Positions 34,412 to 44,084 of a stretch of DNA of 64,000 nucleotides are shown here, one piece after another. Each line of letters begins with the position of its first letter. Position 1 is the first letter of the stretch. The notes beneath the pieces are model-generated. The model saw only the letters and a list, made by a program, of their open reading frames with translations. It was not told the DNA's origin and searched no databases. The position numbers and the translations under genes were made by a program. The stretch comes from Mucilaginibacter endophyticus (GTDB lineage Bacteria; Bacteroidota; Bacteroidia; Sphingobacteriales; Sphingobacteriaceae), in contig NZ_QPCG01000002.1 of NCBI RefSeq assembly GCF_003351025.1, positions 248,001 to 312,000 of the forward strand, given 5' to 3'.

Positions 34412-35815
34412 ATGAATCTGCACATTATGAAATTGAATTTAAAATACGCTTTTCTGTTAGCGATGTTTGCTTTTGGTACAGGTAAAGCATTTAGCCAGCA
34501 AAGCAAGGTTGCTAATATTGATACCCTAATTCAAAGGGCAAACAGGTTAGGCTTGTTTAGTGGTAATGTTTTAGTTACCGATCATGGAAAAGTTATTTAT
34601 AAAACAGCTATCGGATATGCCGATGCTGCCAAAACAACAAAGCTTACAGATCAGTACCGCTTTCACATCGGGTCGATAGCGAAAGAGTTTAACGCTGTTG
34701 GTATCATGATGCTTGAAGAACAAGGTAAGTTAAGCCTTGATGATAAAGTATCTAAATACCTGCCCCAATTGCCTGCATGGGCAAGTAAGATCAGGATCAT
34801 TAACCTATTACAGTACACCAGTGGCTTACCCGATGTGAAATGGAAAACGGCAAAGAACGACGCCGATAATATGGCCGATTTAATAAAGATTGATTCGCTT
34901 GATTTTGAGCCAGGTAAAAAGTATGCCTATAATAATAACAATGTTTTTCTGCAGCGACGCATTATCGAGAAAATAACGGGCCTCAGCTTTAAACAATTTG
35001 TTGAGGATTGTGAATTGAAACCTGCTGGCATGAATACGGCTATTGTTGACCCTATCGAAAACGACAAGCTTATCGCACGGTCATTTAACAATGACGGCAA
35101 GACCGACGACCTTATTTACCCTATATCTGGCTGGACGGCTGTAACGCTTGACGATTTCTACGCATGGGCAAACGCGATAGCAAAATTTAAACTGATAAGT
35201 CCCGTTGCTACCCGAGAGATCATTAACGGAGTAACCCCTGGAAGGCAGTCGGGCCTTGGCGGAGGCAGCATGGATGGTGATAAAATGATTAGCCACGTTC
35301 ATGATGGCACCTCGTTAAATTATCAGGCTTTATTGGTAAGTAAGGTACCTGAAGGTATTACCATTATTTTGATGACTAACAATAAGCAGGGAAACTTGTA
35401 TTCGATCGAAAAATCCATTGAGGCTATTTTAGAGGGTAAACCTTATGCCCAGGTGAAGAGATCGTTCCTGGATACATTTAGCGCAAAGCTGGATTTAATG
35501 AGTGGCGAGCAAATCGTCAATTTCTATAAGGACCTCAAAACCAAACACGGTGACGAATACAGCTTTGACGATGAAAGCATTTTAAACGAAACCGGCTATT
35601 ATTTAATGAGTAAAAAAAAGCTGGCCGATGCCGTTCGGGTTTTTGAGTATAATACCCAACTATTCCCAAAATCGGGCAATGTGTTTGATAGCCTCGGTGA
35701 AGCATATTACAATCAGGGTAATAAATCATTAGCGTTGCTGAATTATAAAAAGTCGTTACAGCTTGATCCGGCAAATGATAACGCCAAAAAATTCATAGCC
35801 GAATTGGATAAATAG
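34412..35815 (+). CDS. Beta-lactamase-family serine hydrolase with C-terminal TPR
   Basis: Exported serine hydrolase of 467 residues. Signal peptide YAFLLAMFAFGTGKAFSQ, nucleophile motif in HIGSIAKEFN (S-I-A-K), LLQYTSGLPD, and YNNNNVFLQRRIIEKITG with the tyrosine. After the hydrolase domain, the last 110 residues contain tetratricopeptide-like helices (GYYLMSKKKLADAVRVFEYN, then SLGEAYYNQGNKSLALLNY), a combination found in Bacteroidetes. The start may be ATG 34412 or 34427. Substrate unknown; esterase or D-amino-acid peptidase are likely kinds. It differs clearly from the hydrolase at 10285. Confidence 0.87.
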   Translation: MNLHIMKLNLKYAFLLAMFAFGTGKAFSQQSKVANIDTLIQRANRLGLFSGNVLVTDHGKVIYKTAIGYADAAKTTKLTDQYRFHIGSIAKEFNAVGIMMLEEQGKLSLDDKVSKYLPQLPAWASKIRIINLLQYTSGLPDVKWKTAKNDADNMADLIKIDSLDFEPGKKYAYNNNNVFLQRRIIEKITGLSFKQFVEDCELKPAGMNTAIVDPIENDKLIARSFNNDGKTDDLIYPISGWTAVTLDDFYAWANAIAKFKLISPVATREIINGVTPGRQSGLGGGSMDGDKMISHVHDGTSLNYQALLVSKVPEGITIILMTNNKQGNLYSIEKSIEAILEGKPYAQVKRSFLDTFSAKLDLMSGEQIVNFYKDLKTKHGDEYSFDDESILNETGYYLMSKKKLADAVRVFEYNTQLFPKSGNVFDSLGEAYYNQGNKSLALLNYKKSLQLDPANDNAKKFIAELDK

Positions 35816-36238
35816 GGGAGCCTGCAGTAAAAGATAAGGGGTTTACTGGCAGGCTAAATTTTCGCAAACACTTACCAACTCCTATATATCCGTCTGTTTA
35901 TGCCGGTTTGCGCAGGCAAACCGGCTAACAGGCATTTTGCTATTGAAGTAGTAACCATCTCTTTATCAATACCAACCTGCCGCTGATTAAATCTCTATAA
36001 ACAGGGGTACGGTATCCGGATATCAGATCTTTCAAAATCCGCAAACTTTATTAATAAAATGTTGTTGTCAGAACAAAATTAAACCGTGTTGTTTAAGTAC
36101 TATCGACCCAAAACTTATTCATTTTTTGGGCTGGCATATTTAAAAAGATGATTTAACTTTAAGGCGTTCTTCATTGGTTATTTATTGCCATATTTGAAGC
36201 AAAACCGAACCAGATAATTTGAAAACATACAACCACTT
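35816..36238. other. 423-bp non-coding region
   Basis: Holds the hairpin at 35819-35855 and a second perfect one at 35902-35925 (GCCGGTTTGC / GCAAACCGGC, loop GCAG). The rest is AT-rich and should contain the phosphoglucomutase promoter, but no clear consensus box is seen. No ORF or tRNA-like fold is visible. Confidence 0.6.
35819..35855 (+). terminator. Terminator-like hairpin
   Basis: AGCCTGCAGTAAA pairs with TTTACTGGCAGGCT with one bulged G, directly after the stop of the serine hydrolase gene. The tail (AAATTTT) is weak. Confidence 0.6.
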
Positions 36239-37975
36239 ATGCAGGAATTAGACCCCACCATTCTTCAAAAAGCAAACTCATGGCTTCAAGGAAATTATGA
36301 TGCTGATGTAAAGCAGGAAATCCAAAAGTTAATTGACGATAAGGCGTACACCGAACTGACTGACTCATTTTATCGTGATCTGGAATTTGGTACAGGCGGC
36401 CTTCGCGGCACTATGGGGCCAGGTTCAAACCGTATTAATAAATATACCATAGGTGCGGCAACTCAAGGTTTAGCTAATTACCTGAAAAAAACATACCCAG
36501 GCGAAAAAATCAAGGTGGCAATTGCCCATGACAGCCGTAATAATGCTGATTTCTTTTCAACTATCACTGCCGAGGTTTTCTCTGCTAATGATATTCATGT
36601 TTATTTTTTCAAGGCGCTTCGCCCAACTCCTGAGCTTTCATTTGCTGTACGCCATTTAGGCTGTAAAAGTGGTGTAATGCTTACTGCATCTCACAACCCT
36701 AAAGAATATAACGGCTATAAAGCTTATGGCGCCGATGGTGGCCAGTTTGTTTCGCCTCATGACAAAGCTGTAATGGACGAAGTTGCCGCGATCAGTAGTA
36801 TCGATGAGATCAAATTCAATCGCGTTGATGCTAATATTGAAGAAATAGGAGAGGATATCGACGAACTTTACCTGAGCAAGATCACTGAACTTTCTGTTTC
36901 GCCTGATGCTATTGCCCGTCAAAAAGACCTAAAAATAGTTTATTCTCCAATTCATGGTACAGGTATAACTTTAGTACCGCAAGCCTTGGAAAGATTTGGT
37001 TTCGAAAACGTGATACTGGTTGACGAGCAAATTACTCCAGATGGCAATTTCCCTACAGTAGTATATCCAAATCCAGAGGAGAAAGAAGCTTTAACACTTG
37101 CTCTTAAAAAAGCGCAGGAAGCCGACGCCGATCTTGTTTTGGCTACAGACCCTGATGCCGACCGTGTTGGTATAGCTGTAAAAGATACCAATGGTGAGTT
37201 TATCCTGCTTAATGGTAACCAAACCGGCGCAATGCTTATTAATTATTTATTAAGTGCCTGGGAAGAAAAAGGTAAGCTTACCGGCAAGGAGTATATCGTT
37301 AAAACCATTGTTACTACCAACCTTATCGAACGCATAGCAGAAGCCAAGAATGTTACTTATTATAACACGCTAACCGGCTTTAAATATATTGGCGAACTGA
37401 TGACCCAATTTGAAGGTAAACAAACCTTTATTGGTGGTGGCGAAGAAAGCTATGGTTATTTAATAGGCGAATTGGTAAGGGATAAAGATGCCGTTGTTTC
37501 AAGCGCGTTCATTGCCGAAATGACTGCTTATTACAAAGATAAAGGCAGCAGCTTGTTTGAAGCCTTAATTGACACTTATGTACAATATGGTTTTTACAAA
37601 GAGAAACTGATCTCTTTAACTAAAAAAGGAAAAACCGGTGCCGAAGAGATCAAAGAGATGATGGAGAAATTCCGTACCAATCCTCCGGCTACCTTGGGTG
37701 GTTCAAAAGTTACTACGCTTAAAGATTACGAAAAACGCGTTGAAACCGACCTTGTGAACAATACAACCAAGCCAATTGAATTACCCGCGTCTGATGTTTT
37801 ACAGTTCATTACCGAAGACGGAAGTATTATTTCTGCCCGTCCTTCAGGAACAGAGCCTAAAATTAAATTCTATTGCAGCGTAAACGGAAAGCTTGATAGC
37901 AAAGAAGTGTATACTGAAACCGATAAACAGCTTGATGCCAAGATTGCCTCAATTATGCAAGACCTTGGTGTTTAA
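36239..37975 (+). CDS. Phosphoglucomutase/phosphomannomutase (alpha-D-phosphohexomutase)
   Basis: Cytosolic phosphosugar mutase of 578 residues interconverting glucose-1- and glucose-6-phosphate (or mannose phosphates). The phosphoserine loop is TASHNPKEYNGYKAYG with S151. The metal loop DPDADRVG, the sugar-binding GGEESYGYL and the C-terminal phosphate-binding RPSGTEPKIKFY are all present. The N-terminal FGTGGLRGTMGPGSNRIN is typical of the PgcA/PGM2 type. It links sugar uptake to glycogen, trehalose and cell-wall precursors. Transcribed alone with a strong terminator. Confidence 0.95.
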   Translation: MQELDPTILQKANSWLQGNYDADVKQEIQKLIDDKAYTELTDSFYRDLEFGTGGLRGTMGPGSNRINKYTIGAATQGLANYLKKTYPGEKIKVAIAHDSRNNADFFSTITAEVFSANDIHVYFFKALRPTPELSFAVRHLGCKSGVMLTASHNPKEYNGYKAYGADGGQFVSPHDKAVMDEVAAISSIDEIKFNRVDANIEEIGEDIDELYLSKITELSVSPDAIARQKDLKIVYSPIHGTGITLVPQALERFGFENVILVDEQITPDGNFPTVVYPNPEEKEALTLALKKAQEADADLVLATDPDADRVGIAVKDTNGEFILLNGNQTGAMLINYLLSAWEEKGKLTGKEYIVKTIVTTNLIERIAEAKNVTYYNTLTGFKYIGELMTQFEGKQTFIGGGEESYGYLIGELVRDKDAVVSSAFIAEMTAYYKDKGSSLFEALIDTYVQYGFYKEKLISLTKKGKTGAEEIKEMMEKFRTNPPATLGGSKVTTLKDYEKRVETDLVNNTTKPIELPASDVLQFITEDGSIISARPSGTEPKIKFYCSVNGKLDSKEVYTETDKQLDAKIASIMQDLGV

Positions 37976-37993
37976 AACTGATAAACACGCTAT

Positions 37994-38028
37994 AAAAAAA
38001 CCGGCTATTTGATTTAGCCGGTTTTTTT
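37994..38028. terminator. Strong bidirectional terminator
   Basis: AAAAAAACCGGCTA pairs perfectly with TAGCCGGTTTTTTT around a 7-nt loop. It ends phosphoglucomutase transcription and, from the other strand, the RRM gene. Confidence 0.9.
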
Positions 38029-38047
38029 ATGCCTTATTGAAAAGCTT

Positions 38048-38476
38048 TTACATCGTTTTTCTTGGGCGCCTTGGTCGTTCACCTGACGGCGACTGTTCGT
38101 TGCTATTACTACTTCTGTAATTACTTTGACTGTTGTAACTCCTGTTATCATTATTTCTGTTGCCGTAATTATTGCTTCGGTTATTATTGTTACCATAGCC
38201 GAAAGATTTACGTGGCGGCGGAGTTTTCTTAACAAAGTCGTCGTTTATTTTTACGCTTAATACCCGGTCGCCGATTTCGGTTCCATCTAAAGCTATTACC
38301 GCATTTTCGGCTCCCGTACGGTCTTTCATTTCAAGAAATGCGTATCCCTTGCATATTCTTGTCTTTTTATCACGCACAATTTTTATTGTTTCCACATCAC
38401 CATGCGGACCTATCATTTTAACAAGTTCCAGCTCTGTCATTTCCAGAGGAAAGCCGCCTACAAATAATTTGACCAT
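38048..38476 (-). CDS. RRM-domain RNA-binding protein
   Basis: A 142-residue single-stranded-RNA-binding protein. One RNA recognition motif fills residues 1-78, with RNP2 (KLFVGGF, 3-9) and RNP1 (KGYAFLEM, 43-50) carrying the aromatic residues that stack on RNA. The tail is basic and Asn/Ser/Arg-rich (YGNNNNRSNNYGNRNND and similar) and likely disordered. Such short RRM proteins are common in Bacteroidetes and cyanobacteria and are thought to act in RNA regulation, as in Bacteroides RbpB-type proteins. Targets are unknown. Confidence 0.92.
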   Translation of the reverse strand: MVKLFVGGFPLEMTELELVKMIGPHGDVETIKIVRDKKTRICKGYAFLEMKDRTGAENAVIALDGTEIGDRVLSVKINDDFVKKTPPPRKSFGYGNNNNRSNNYGNRNNDNRSYNSQSNYRSSNSNEQSPSGERPRRPRKTM

Positions 38477-38918
38477 TTATAAATTGAGATTAAGATGATA
38501 GATAACCACCGTATACAAATTTCGTTTGATTTTTTTTAAATAAAGGATGTTTTTACGCTAAAAGCAAAGTTTATTTTCAATAACTAACCTTTAAGGGTAA
38601 ATTACGGCATAAAGGAGGTGTTTTGCGCCTTACGCAATCACTGTTCGCAATGTGCTTAAGTGTGTAAATGAATTTCCGATCACTTTTCAAATAAGGTCAA
38701 AACTATCAAAAAAACAAAACTAAAACGCATTAGCAATGCTTCAAATCCATATATTTGAGAAGATAAACCAGGGAACAGTATGCCATTGTTCTCAAAATGA
38801 CAACCTGTTAGTTTGACGTTTTAATTAGCTCATTAAGTATTTGATTTGCTGAATTTGTGTGTTTGATTAAATACCAGGCAATCAGTTGCATTATTTTTTT
38901 TAAACCTTTACAATAAAA
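38477..38918. other. 442-bp non-coding region between divergent genes
   Basis: AT-rich DNA between the RRM gene and the DUF6377-like gene. It must hold both promoters. An imperfect hairpin (GAACA/TGTTC within 38755-38795) and several TTTG boxes (for example in 38840-38865) are seen, but none is good enough to name. No ORF or tRNA is visible. Confidence 0.5.
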
Positions 38919-40529
38919 ATGAAATACATCTTCTATCTGCTCTTTTCATTATTAAGTCTTTCAGCAAATGCGTTAACTGATACCAACTCTTTACTCGAAG
39001 AACTAAAAAATGAAATAGCAAAGAAAAATGTATACGACGGGGCTAAAGATGTAAGGATTCAAAAGTTAAAAGCTTATCAATCCAAGCTTTCACAAACCGA
39101 CTACGATGCCAGGTTTGATACCTGGGATAAGCTGTATACCGAATACAAATCATACCAGTTTGATTCGGCCTATGTTTATGTCGATAAAATGATATCGCTG
39201 AGCAAAGTAACCGGTAACAAAAAGAAAGAGTATTATAGCTATGTCAGGATGGCTTTCATCTTGCTCTCATCAGGCATGTTTAATGAAACCTTTGATTATT
39301 TACGTAAAGTAGATGTAAAGGCATTGAGCAATGTAGATAAGGTTGATTATTATTTTTTTTTAGGCAGATGTAATTACGACCTGGCAAAGTATAGTAATGA
39401 CAAATATTTCACTCCCGATTATATTTCTGCAGGGAATAAATACATTGATTCGGCAGTTTCGTTTTGTGGTAACGACCATATAATGCATACCTACCTGCTT
39501 GCATTGCAGGATTATCAGAAAAAAGACTATAAAGAAGGGCGTATCAGGTTTAAAAAATTACTGGAAAGGGACATGCCTATCTCCATGCACCTCCGCGCTA
39601 TGGTATCGTGTTCGTTAGGTGCTATCTGCCTCGAAGATAATGAACCCGAAGAGGGTTTGAACCTGATGATCCGTTCCGCGATAGCTGACATAAAATCGTC
39701 CACCCGTGAAACTGTCGCCTTATTTACCCTTGCCGAGTTATTGTATAAGCAGGATAATATTAAAGATGCCTATAGTTTTATTCAACTCGCCAAAGCTGAT
39801 GCCGATTTTTACGGCGCCCGTCAACGTAAAATACAAATAGGGGCTATATTGCCGCTAATTGCCGCTGCGGAGCTCAATAATACCGAGCATCAAAAAAATC
39901 GTTTCCTGATGTTTTTATTAATTATTACCGCACTTGCCTTGCTGGTGGCGTTTTTCCTGGTGATGATTGTTAAACAATTAAAAAAGCTTAAGGTTAAGGA
40001 AGCCATCATTGAAGGGAAAAATGTGCAGTTAAACCACATTAACGGCAAATTAATTGAAGATGCTAAAATTAAGGAGGAATATATAGGGCAGTTTTTTAAA
40101 GCTATTTCGGGTTATATTGTCAAGCTCGAAAATCTTAAGATTTCGATAGATGCCAAACTCTCTATGAAGAAGTATGACGCTATTCATACATTTATAGATA
40201 ACATAGATATCAAAAAAGAAAGGGAAAACCTGTACTACAGTTTTGATCATATCTTTTTAAAGATTTTCCCCAATTTCATTACGGTATTTAACAGCCTCTT
40301 TGCCGAGAAAGACCAGATCTGGCCCGATGAAGACGAAGTATTAAATACAGATCTCCGGATATTCGCGCTTATCAGAATGGGTATTGCGGATAATGAAACC
40401 ATTGCTAAAATACTGGAGTATTCTGTCAATACAATCTATGTTTACAAAATGCGGATTAAAGCCAAATCTCTTCATCCGGATCAGTTTGAGCAACGCATTA
40501 TGGATATCAAGGCCTTTGACTACGATTAA
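38919..40529 (+). CDS. DUF6377-type membrane regulator (TPR sensor, TM helix, C-terminal HTH)
   Basis: A 536-residue protein of the family often encoded beside SusC/SusD operons in Bacteroidetes. A signal peptide (YLLFSLLSLSANA) leads into a periplasmic, helical TPR-like region (to about 325). One membrane helix follows (FLMFLLIITALALLVAFFLV, about 328-350), then a coiled coil (LKKLKVKEAIIEGKNVQLNHINGK, split) and a cytoplasmic part ending in a LuxR-like HTH (LRIFALIRMGIADNETIAKIL, EYSVNTIYVYKMRIKAKS). It is probably the regulator of the SusC gene 509 bp downstream, sensing a sugar in the periplasm. Confidence 0.82.
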   Translation: MKYIFYLLFSLLSLSANALTDTNSLLEELKNEIAKKNVYDGAKDVRIQKLKAYQSKLSQTDYDARFDTWDKLYTEYKSYQFDSAYVYVDKMISLSKVTGNKKKEYYSYVRMAFILLSSGMFNETFDYLRKVDVKALSNVDKVDYYFFLGRCNYDLAKYSNDKYFTPDYISAGNKYIDSAVSFCGNDHIMHTYLLALQDYQKKDYKEGRIRFKKLLERDMPISMHLRAMVSCSLGAICLEDNEPEEGLNLMIRSAIADIKSSTRETVALFTLAELLYKQDNIKDAYSFIQLAKADADFYGARQRKIQIGAILPLIAAAELNNTEHQKNRFLMFLLIITALALLVAFFLVMIVKQLKKLKVKEAIIEGKNVQLNHINGKLIEDAKIKEEYIGQFFKAISGYIVKLENLKISIDAKLSMKKYDAIHTFIDNIDIKKERENLYYSFDHIFLKIFPNFITVFNSLFAEKDQIWPDEDEVLNTDLRIFALIRMGIADNETIAKILEYSVNTIYVYKMRIKAKSLHPDQFEQRIMDIKAFDYD

Positions 40530-40557
40530 CTTTTTTGTTACAATTAACCTCATAATA

Positions 40558-40593
40558 AACCTGTAAGGCCTCAAAATCTCACAGGTTTTTTTG
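40558..40593 (+). terminator. Terminator after the DUF6377-type gene
   Basis: AACCTGT (40558-40564) pairs with ACAGGTT (40581-40587) and runs into TTTTTTG. It separates the regulator transcript from the SusC operon. Confidence 0.6.
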
Positions 40594-40883
40594 CATAAAA
40601 GTATCATAAATGCATAAAAAAGCATTATATTTTTCGCTATATAATTTTATACAACTAATTGATTTTTAGATTTTTAAATTTAAAAAACATCGAAAAAGTT
40701 TATAAAAATATTAAAATAAGCCATTTTCACCATTGTTAACCGTTGAAAACCTTTTTCTGAGTTTATTTATAATTAAATTGCATTAGATTTTAACATGTAA
40801 TAATTGTAAACCATTACATTTTTAAACGACCAGTTATTGTTAACCTTTTCCCTGTACTAACCTGCTATCCGCTGGTACAGGCA

Positions 40884-40914
40884 TTGTTTTCATGACATTT
40901 GTGCATATGCTTTG
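40884..40914 (+). promoter_or_regulatory. Candidate SusC operon promoter
   Basis: TTG (40884-40886) and TATGCTTTG (40906-40914) are 19 bp apart, close to the Bacteroidetes -33/-7 pattern but with one extra base in the -7 box. The CCTGTAC/GTACAGG repeat directly upstream could be a regulator site. Confidence 0.3.
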
Positions 40915-41038
40915 GATATTATTTATTATGATACCGCGAAACCATATTAGCATAATTTCGTAAAAAATGTTGGAGCTCTTCTTACGGGTTAAAAACTAAA
41001 CCCAATAACAAACCAATTTCAACTAAATCTCAAGTTTT

Positions 41039-44000
41039 ATGCAAATTAAACATTTACTCAAAGTATGTTTCTTTGCTGTTTTTCTCTTTTTAATGGAGCC
41101 AGCTATGGCCCAGAATAAGGTAATAACAGGTAAAGTAACCGACAAAAAAGATGGTTCTTCGTTAATTGGCGTATCTGTTGTTACTGCTGTAGGAGCATCC
41201 GGCGGAACTATCACCAATGTCGACGGCGGGTACCGAATCTCGGTCCCCCAGAACACTACCAGCCTTACTTTTACTTACGTAGGCTATCTGAATGTCACAG
41301 TGCCAATTAATGGCCGCACTTCAATTGATGTGCAAATGGAATCGGCCAGTAAGGCGTTAAATGAAGTTGTAGTAATTGGCTACGGTACCCAGCGTGTACG
41401 CGACGCTACGGGTTCGGTAGCCTCATTAAGCACTAAAGATTTTAACAAAGGTGTAATTTCAACGCCGGATCAGTTACTTCAAGGCCGCATCTCGGGCGTA
41501 CAAGTTACCCCTTCAAGTGGCGAGCCTGGAGCAGGCGCTACAATCGCTATTCGTGGTGCCGGTTCTATCCGTTCCGGAGACGGACCTCTTTATGTAGTTG
41601 ATGGTGTGCCATTGGACAATGGTGGCGGTACAAGCGGTGGTTATGGTGTTGGTGCAGGTAGCTCATCTGCCCGTAACCCTTTGGCATTCTTAAATCCAGC
41701 CGATATCGAAAATATATCTGTATTAAAGGATGCATCGTCTGCTGCTATTTATGGTTCACGCGGTGCAAACGGCGTAATTTTAATTACTACCCGCAAAGGA
41801 CGCAAGGGCCAGGGTATTCAATTTTCATCAAACACAAGTATTTCAAGTACGGCTAAACGTTATGATGTACTGGGCAGAGACGCGTTTTTGAAAGCGGTAG
41901 CGGCGGTTGGCGCTAATGCAAGCCCTGTTGCAGATGGGGGTATTGATTACGGCGGCAATACCGATTGGCAAAAACAAATTTTCCGCAGCCCTATATCTCA
42001 AAATTACAACCTGAGCCTGGGTGGGGCAAGCAAAGATAATACGGCAAGTTTCCGGGCTTCTTTTGGTTATGATGACCAACAGGGTATCGTGAAAAACTCC
42101 GGATTAAAACGCTTGAACGGTCGTATCAATGCTTCCAAATCGTTCTTAAATGACAGGATCAAGTTAGACCTCCAGTCAACCTATTCAAATGTTAAAAACC
42201 AATACGCCCCAATCACAAATAACGCCGGCTTTAACGGAAGCTTAGTAGGTGCTGCGATACAGCTAAACCCTACAGCACCGGTATTTGACGCGCAAGGCAG
42301 GTATTTTAACTTAAATGGATACAATGACGCCGGTTATCCTAATGGTAACAGTTTCAGGAACCCCGTGTCATTATTAAACCAGATAGACGACAGGGACAAC
42401 ATCAATAGGTTTTTAAATAACCTTACACTCACTTTAAAGTTATTTGAAGGCCTTTCATACAAAGGCAACTTTGGAGCTGACATATCAAGAGGATTAAGAA
42501 AAACATTTTATGATCCTAAAATAGTTGGTTATACCGATGCTATCGGTATCAGGCAGGTAAACTTCCCTTCGCCAACAGGTAACGGTACTGCCATTCTTAC
42601 GCATAACGAATTAACCAATTATACAACTGAGCATACCTTAAACTACGATAAGAAGTGGAAGGATGGAAGTTCGCTCACCGCTTTGGCTGGTTACTCATAT
42701 CAAACTTTTAAAAACTTTAACCGTAACGAGTTTGGTTTTGGCACTTCAACAGCCGGCGTATTGGTTAAAAATTATAATGATTTTAAAACCCATCTGCCTT
42801 ACCCGGTTGGTGATAGCTCAAGCTATAAACTGCAATCATACTTTGCACGTGTAAATTATTCTTACAAAGACCGCTATATCGTTACTGGTACAATCAGGAG
42901 GGATGGTTCATCACGTTTTGGTGCTAACCACAAATACGGTAACTTCCCGGCTTTGGCTGTTAAATGGCGTATAACCAATGAGAGCTTTATGCCTAAAGAT
43001 GGCCTTTTTGATGATTTGAGCCTTAGGTTAAATTATGGTAAAACAGGCAACCAGGAAATCCCTGCATATGCTTCATTACCGGTTCAGCAATTACAGGATT
43101 TCCCAGGTGCGGTTGTTGCTCCTTTATACCAGGCCAATCCTGATCTGAAATGGCAAACCAATACCACCTATGGTGCTGGTCTTGATTTCTCGATCATAAA
43201 AGGAAGGTTAACAGGTTCTGTCGATTACTTTAATAAATCAATTAAAGACCTGCTTTTTTTCCAGGATATCGCCCAGCCAACGTTCTCTTCAAGGATTTAT
43301 AAAAACCTGGACGGTAACGTAATCAACAAAGGTGTCGAAGTAGGATTAAACCTTGCAGCTATTCAACAAAAAGACTTTAGCTGGGATGTGGCTTACAACA
43401 TGACTTTTATAAGCAATACGCTTAAAAACTTCAAAAACTACATTGTGACAGGTAACATCGACGGACAAGGCCTTTCAGGTGCTTATTCACAGTTGATCAC
43501 CAATGGCGTGCCGCTTTATACCTTCAACGTTCCAAATTATAAGGGCCTTGATGCAAACGGCTTCAGTATCTATCCTCAGGGTGTTGACGTATCTTCATTA
43601 CAGGGAAGTCCTAACCCTAAATTCACCGCCAGCTTAACCAATAACTTTAATTATAAAAACTGGAGCTTAAGCTTCTTCCTGAATGCGGCCACTGGTTTCT
43701 ATATTTACAATAACACTGCAAACGCGTTCTTTTACAAAGGCAACCTTGTTAGCGGTCGTAACGTAACAAAAGAAGTAGCAGCAACCAATGAAAACCCGCT
43801 TAACTCTGGTGAGGTATCAACTCGTTTTCTTGAAAAAGGTGATTTCTTAAGATTAAGTAACGCCACATTAGGGTATACATTCCCGCTTAAATCTAAGGCG
43901 ATAAAAACTTTAAGAGTATCATTTACAGGACAGAATTTATTCCTGATCACCGGCTACTCTGGCTTGGATCCTGAAATTAACACAGATAAACAACGAAACG

Positions 44001-44080
44001 ATGTGGCTTCAAAGGGTATCGATTATACCTCATATCCTAAAGCCCGCATATTCACTTTTGGTTTAAACGCAGGCTTTTAA
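41039..44080 (+). CDS. SusC/RagA-family TonB-linked outer-membrane transporter
   Basis: Outer-membrane glycan importer of 1013 residues. A signal peptide (FFAVFLFLMEPAMAQ) precedes a carboxypeptidase-regulatory-like domain (ITGKVTDKKDGSSLIGVSVV) and the TonB-box region (LNEVVVIGYGTQRVRDATGSV). The plug (GAGATIAIRGAGSIRSGDGPLYVVDGVPLD, split) contains the SusC signature NPADIENISVLKDASSAAIYGSRG. A long barrel ends in KARIFTFGLNAGF. The SusD gene follows 4 bp later. The neighbouring GH65 and GH37 genes suggest an alpha-glucoside cargo, which is inference. Confidence 0.96.
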   Translation: MQIKHLLKVCFFAVFLFLMEPAMAQNKVITGKVTDKKDGSSLIGVSVVTAVGASGGTITNVDGGYRISVPQNTTSLTFTYVGYLNVTVPINGRTSIDVQMESASKALNEVVVIGYGTQRVRDATGSVASLSTKDFNKGVISTPDQLLQGRISGVQVTPSSGEPGAGATIAIRGAGSIRSGDGPLYVVDGVPLDNGGGTSGGYGVGAGSSSARNPLAFLNPADIENISVLKDASSAAIYGSRGANGVILITTRKGRKGQGIQFSSNTSISSTAKRYDVLGRDAFLKAVAAVGANASPVADGGIDYGGNTDWQKQIFRSPISQNYNLSLGGASKDNTASFRASFGYDDQQGIVKNSGLKRLNGRINASKSFLNDRIKLDLQSTYSNVKNQYAPITNNAGFNGSLVGAAIQLNPTAPVFDAQGRYFNLNGYNDAGYPNGNSFRNPVSLLNQIDDRDNINRFLNNLTLTLKLFEGLSYKGNFGADISRGLRKTFYDPKIVGYTDAIGIRQVNFPSPTGNGTAILTHNELTNYTTEHTLNYDKKWKDGSSLTALAGYSYQTFKNFNRNEFGFGTSTAGVLVKNYNDFKTHLPYPVGDSSSYKLQSYFARVNYSYKDRYIVTGTIRRDGSSRFGANHKYGNFPALAVKWRITNESFMPKDGLFDDLSLRLNYGKTGNQEIPAYASLPVQQLQDFPGAVVAPLYQANPDLKWQTNTTYGAGLDFSIIKGRLTGSVDYFNKSIKDLLFFQDIAQPTFSSRIYKNLDGNVINKGVEVGLNLAAIQQKDFSWDVAYNMTFISNTLKNFKNYIVTGNIDGQGLSGAYSQLITNGVPLYTFNVPNYKGLDANGFSIYPQGVDVSSLQGSPNPKFTASLTNNFNYKNWSLSFFLNAATGFYIYNNTANAFFYKGNLVSGRNVTKEVAATNENPLNSGEVSTRFLEKGDFLRLSNATLGYTFPLKSKAIKTLRVSFTGQNLFLITGYSGLDPEINTDKQRNDVASKGIDYTSYPKARIFTFGLNAGF

Positions 44081-44084
44081 TAAC

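Larger units (their letters stand above)
40530..41038. other. 509-bp leader and promoter region of the SusC operon
   Basis: Very AT-rich. It contains the terminator at 40558-40593, an inverted repeat CCTGTAC/GTACAGG at 40851-40857 and 40875-40881, and the promoter-like boxes at 40884-40914, leaving a leader of about 120 nt before the SusC ATG. No ORF is visible. Confidence 0.55.

Noticed and set aside
35816..36238. tRNA or small structured RNA in the 423-bp gap
   Set aside because: No cloverleaf, T-loop (GGTTCGAATCC-like) or CCA end is present; only two simple hairpins.
38840..38865. Promoter boxes for the DUF6377-type gene (several TTTG elements)
   Set aside because: Candidate -33 and -7 boxes are spaced 14 or 25 bp apart, outside the usual range, so no promoter is named.
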